The notes under the pieces were generated by a model. It worked only from the letters and a program-made list of their open reading frames with translations. It ran no database searches and was not told where the DNA came from. The position numbers and the translations under genes were made by a program. A stretch of 64,000 nt of DNA, from positions 166,835 through 230,834 of the forward strand of contig NZ_JAGIPX010000006.1 of assembly GCF_017814945.1 (NCBI RefSeq), read 5' to 3'. This document shows positions 63,405 to 64,000 of the stretch, one piece after another (the stretch's first letter is position 1; each line of letters begins with the position of its first letter). Source of the DNA: Paraburkholderia sp. LEh10. GTDB taxonomy: Bacteria > Pseudomonadota > Gammaproteobacteria > Burkholderiales > Burkholderiaceae.

Positions 63405-63738
63405 CCGTTAGGACCTGCATCAATGAGGCAGCCGCCTCGCGGACGCGCGAAATCATCTGGCGTCAGTTCAAGACGCGTGACAGGATGGGCCAGCAGCGTG
63501 CGTTCGGCGATGGCGCAGATGCGCCGGTAGCCATCGTTGAACGTTTTCAGCATCCGGGCATCGCTGGCCCGGGGCTCGAGCCAGAACCAGGCTTCGAGCG
63601 CAGCGATCGTCCGACGCATTCGACAGGGCGACCCTGGTGCACAAGGATGAACGCCACGCCGCCGCGATTCGCGGTCGCCTGCGGTTCAGATTCGATTGTT
63701 TCGATGGCTGGAGAGACCGGGTATTTTAGATACGTCAT
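63405..63738 (-). pseudogene. DUF1488-like gene, apparently frameshifted
   Basis: On the minus strand an ATG at 63738 opens ATANRGGVAFILVHQGRPVE followed by C, as in the first half of DUF1488-type proteins. About one base out of frame (near 63616-63622) the second half continues RRTIAALEAWFWLEPRASDA, then RMLKTFNDGYRRICAIAE and LLAHPV. The two halves fit one short protein if a single base is corrected. Family assignment is tentative and the left boundary is approximate. Confidence 0.45.
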
Positions 63739-64000
63739 CCGGATTCCTGCATACGCGCTGTGATTTGCGGGCTGCGCCGAAGGCTTCCCGACCGGATGTC
63801 GATTGCGGTTCATCCGACCGTCCATCGGTCACCAGTCGATGCGGTGTTTCTCGTCGGTTTCCTGATGCCGGCGATCCTCGTCGACGTGCAGGTAGATCAA
63901 ATGTGCTGCAGCACATTTCATCTATTACCGGCCGAAAGTTTTTATGTGCAGTGTCGAATCCAGCCCCCGATAGCAAAGGTCTCCGGTCGTAGAAACTCTA
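63739..64000. other. right end of window, no supported gene
   Basis: Only shadow-like frames occur. An AT-richer stretch around 63895-63945 might be a promoter for something beyond the edge, but nothing definite is visible. Confidence 0.35.

Noticed and set aside
1..64000. CRISPR arrays, rRNA and tRNA genes
   Set aside because: I saw no regularly spaced repeats, no rRNA-like stretches and no tRNA T-loop/anticodon patterns that I could support by eye.

Overview
The window looks like an accessory or secondary-replicon stretch of a Burkholderiaceae genome, most likely Paraburkholderia or Caballeronia. The grounds are high-GC coding bias, a DUF3331 protein, a Burkholderia-type porin, an AaeB/DUF1656/NodT/HlyD efflux set, many FixJ-like regulators, and cyanide-insensitive oxidase next to a selenocysteine formate dehydrogenase. 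I see no rRNA, tRNA, CRISPR array or intact insertion sequence. The genus is an inference from gene content, not from a marker gene.

Layout. 1-3756 (minus): formate dehydrogenase-N/O beta subunit (cut by the window edge) and alpha subunit, the latter read through an in-frame UGA as selenocysteine. 4034-5453: an old-yellow-enzyme remnant and an AraC regulator. 5599-8191 (minus): cyanide-insensitive quinol oxidase cioAB plus a 48-residue DUF2474 partner. 8565-12958: a regulatory island with a lone receiver domain, two FixJ-like response regulators, a DUF3331 protein and a soluble GAF histidine kinase. 13356-15020: a LysR regulator and two small exported proteins, one with a BON domain. 15459-20296: a complete tripartite efflux operon of the p-hydroxybenzoic-acid exporter type. 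20428-25931: aldehyde dehydrogenase, a two-subunit molybdenum aldehyde/isoquinoline-type oxidoreductase and its tri-haem cytochrome c. 26323-27105: an enoyl-CoA hydratase family protein.

27401-32947 and 53819-59353 encode two giant (about 1850-residue) paralogous sensor proteins: kinase-like domain, AAA ATPase, helical repeats, GAF, PAS and histidine kinase. The second sits directly upstream of a FixJ-like regulator that is a near twin of the one at 9245. Between them lie mixed metabolic genes: old yellow enzyme, SDR, MFS exporter with a porin, SrpA catalase-like protein with cytochrome b561, GlcG-like protein, NmrA-like protein, CDF metal transporter, a TetR-controlled catabolic operon of unknown substrate (45102-50927), and a YeeE/YedE sulfur transporter.

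The right end (about 59.6-64 kb) is gene-poor and decayed. A SET-domain gene has two frameshifts, an HU-like gene is frameshifted, and a DUF1488-like gene appears frameshifted. A 59-codon ORF with a strong ribosome site and an upstream perfect hairpin is the cleanest candidate gene there.

Working together: formate oxidation (FDH) and CIO form a plausible low-oxygen or stress respiratory pair next to a dense set of two-component regulators. A 16-base palindrome upstream of cioA recurs with one central mismatch in the gap after the SDR gene near 35.8 kb, which may mark a shared regulator.
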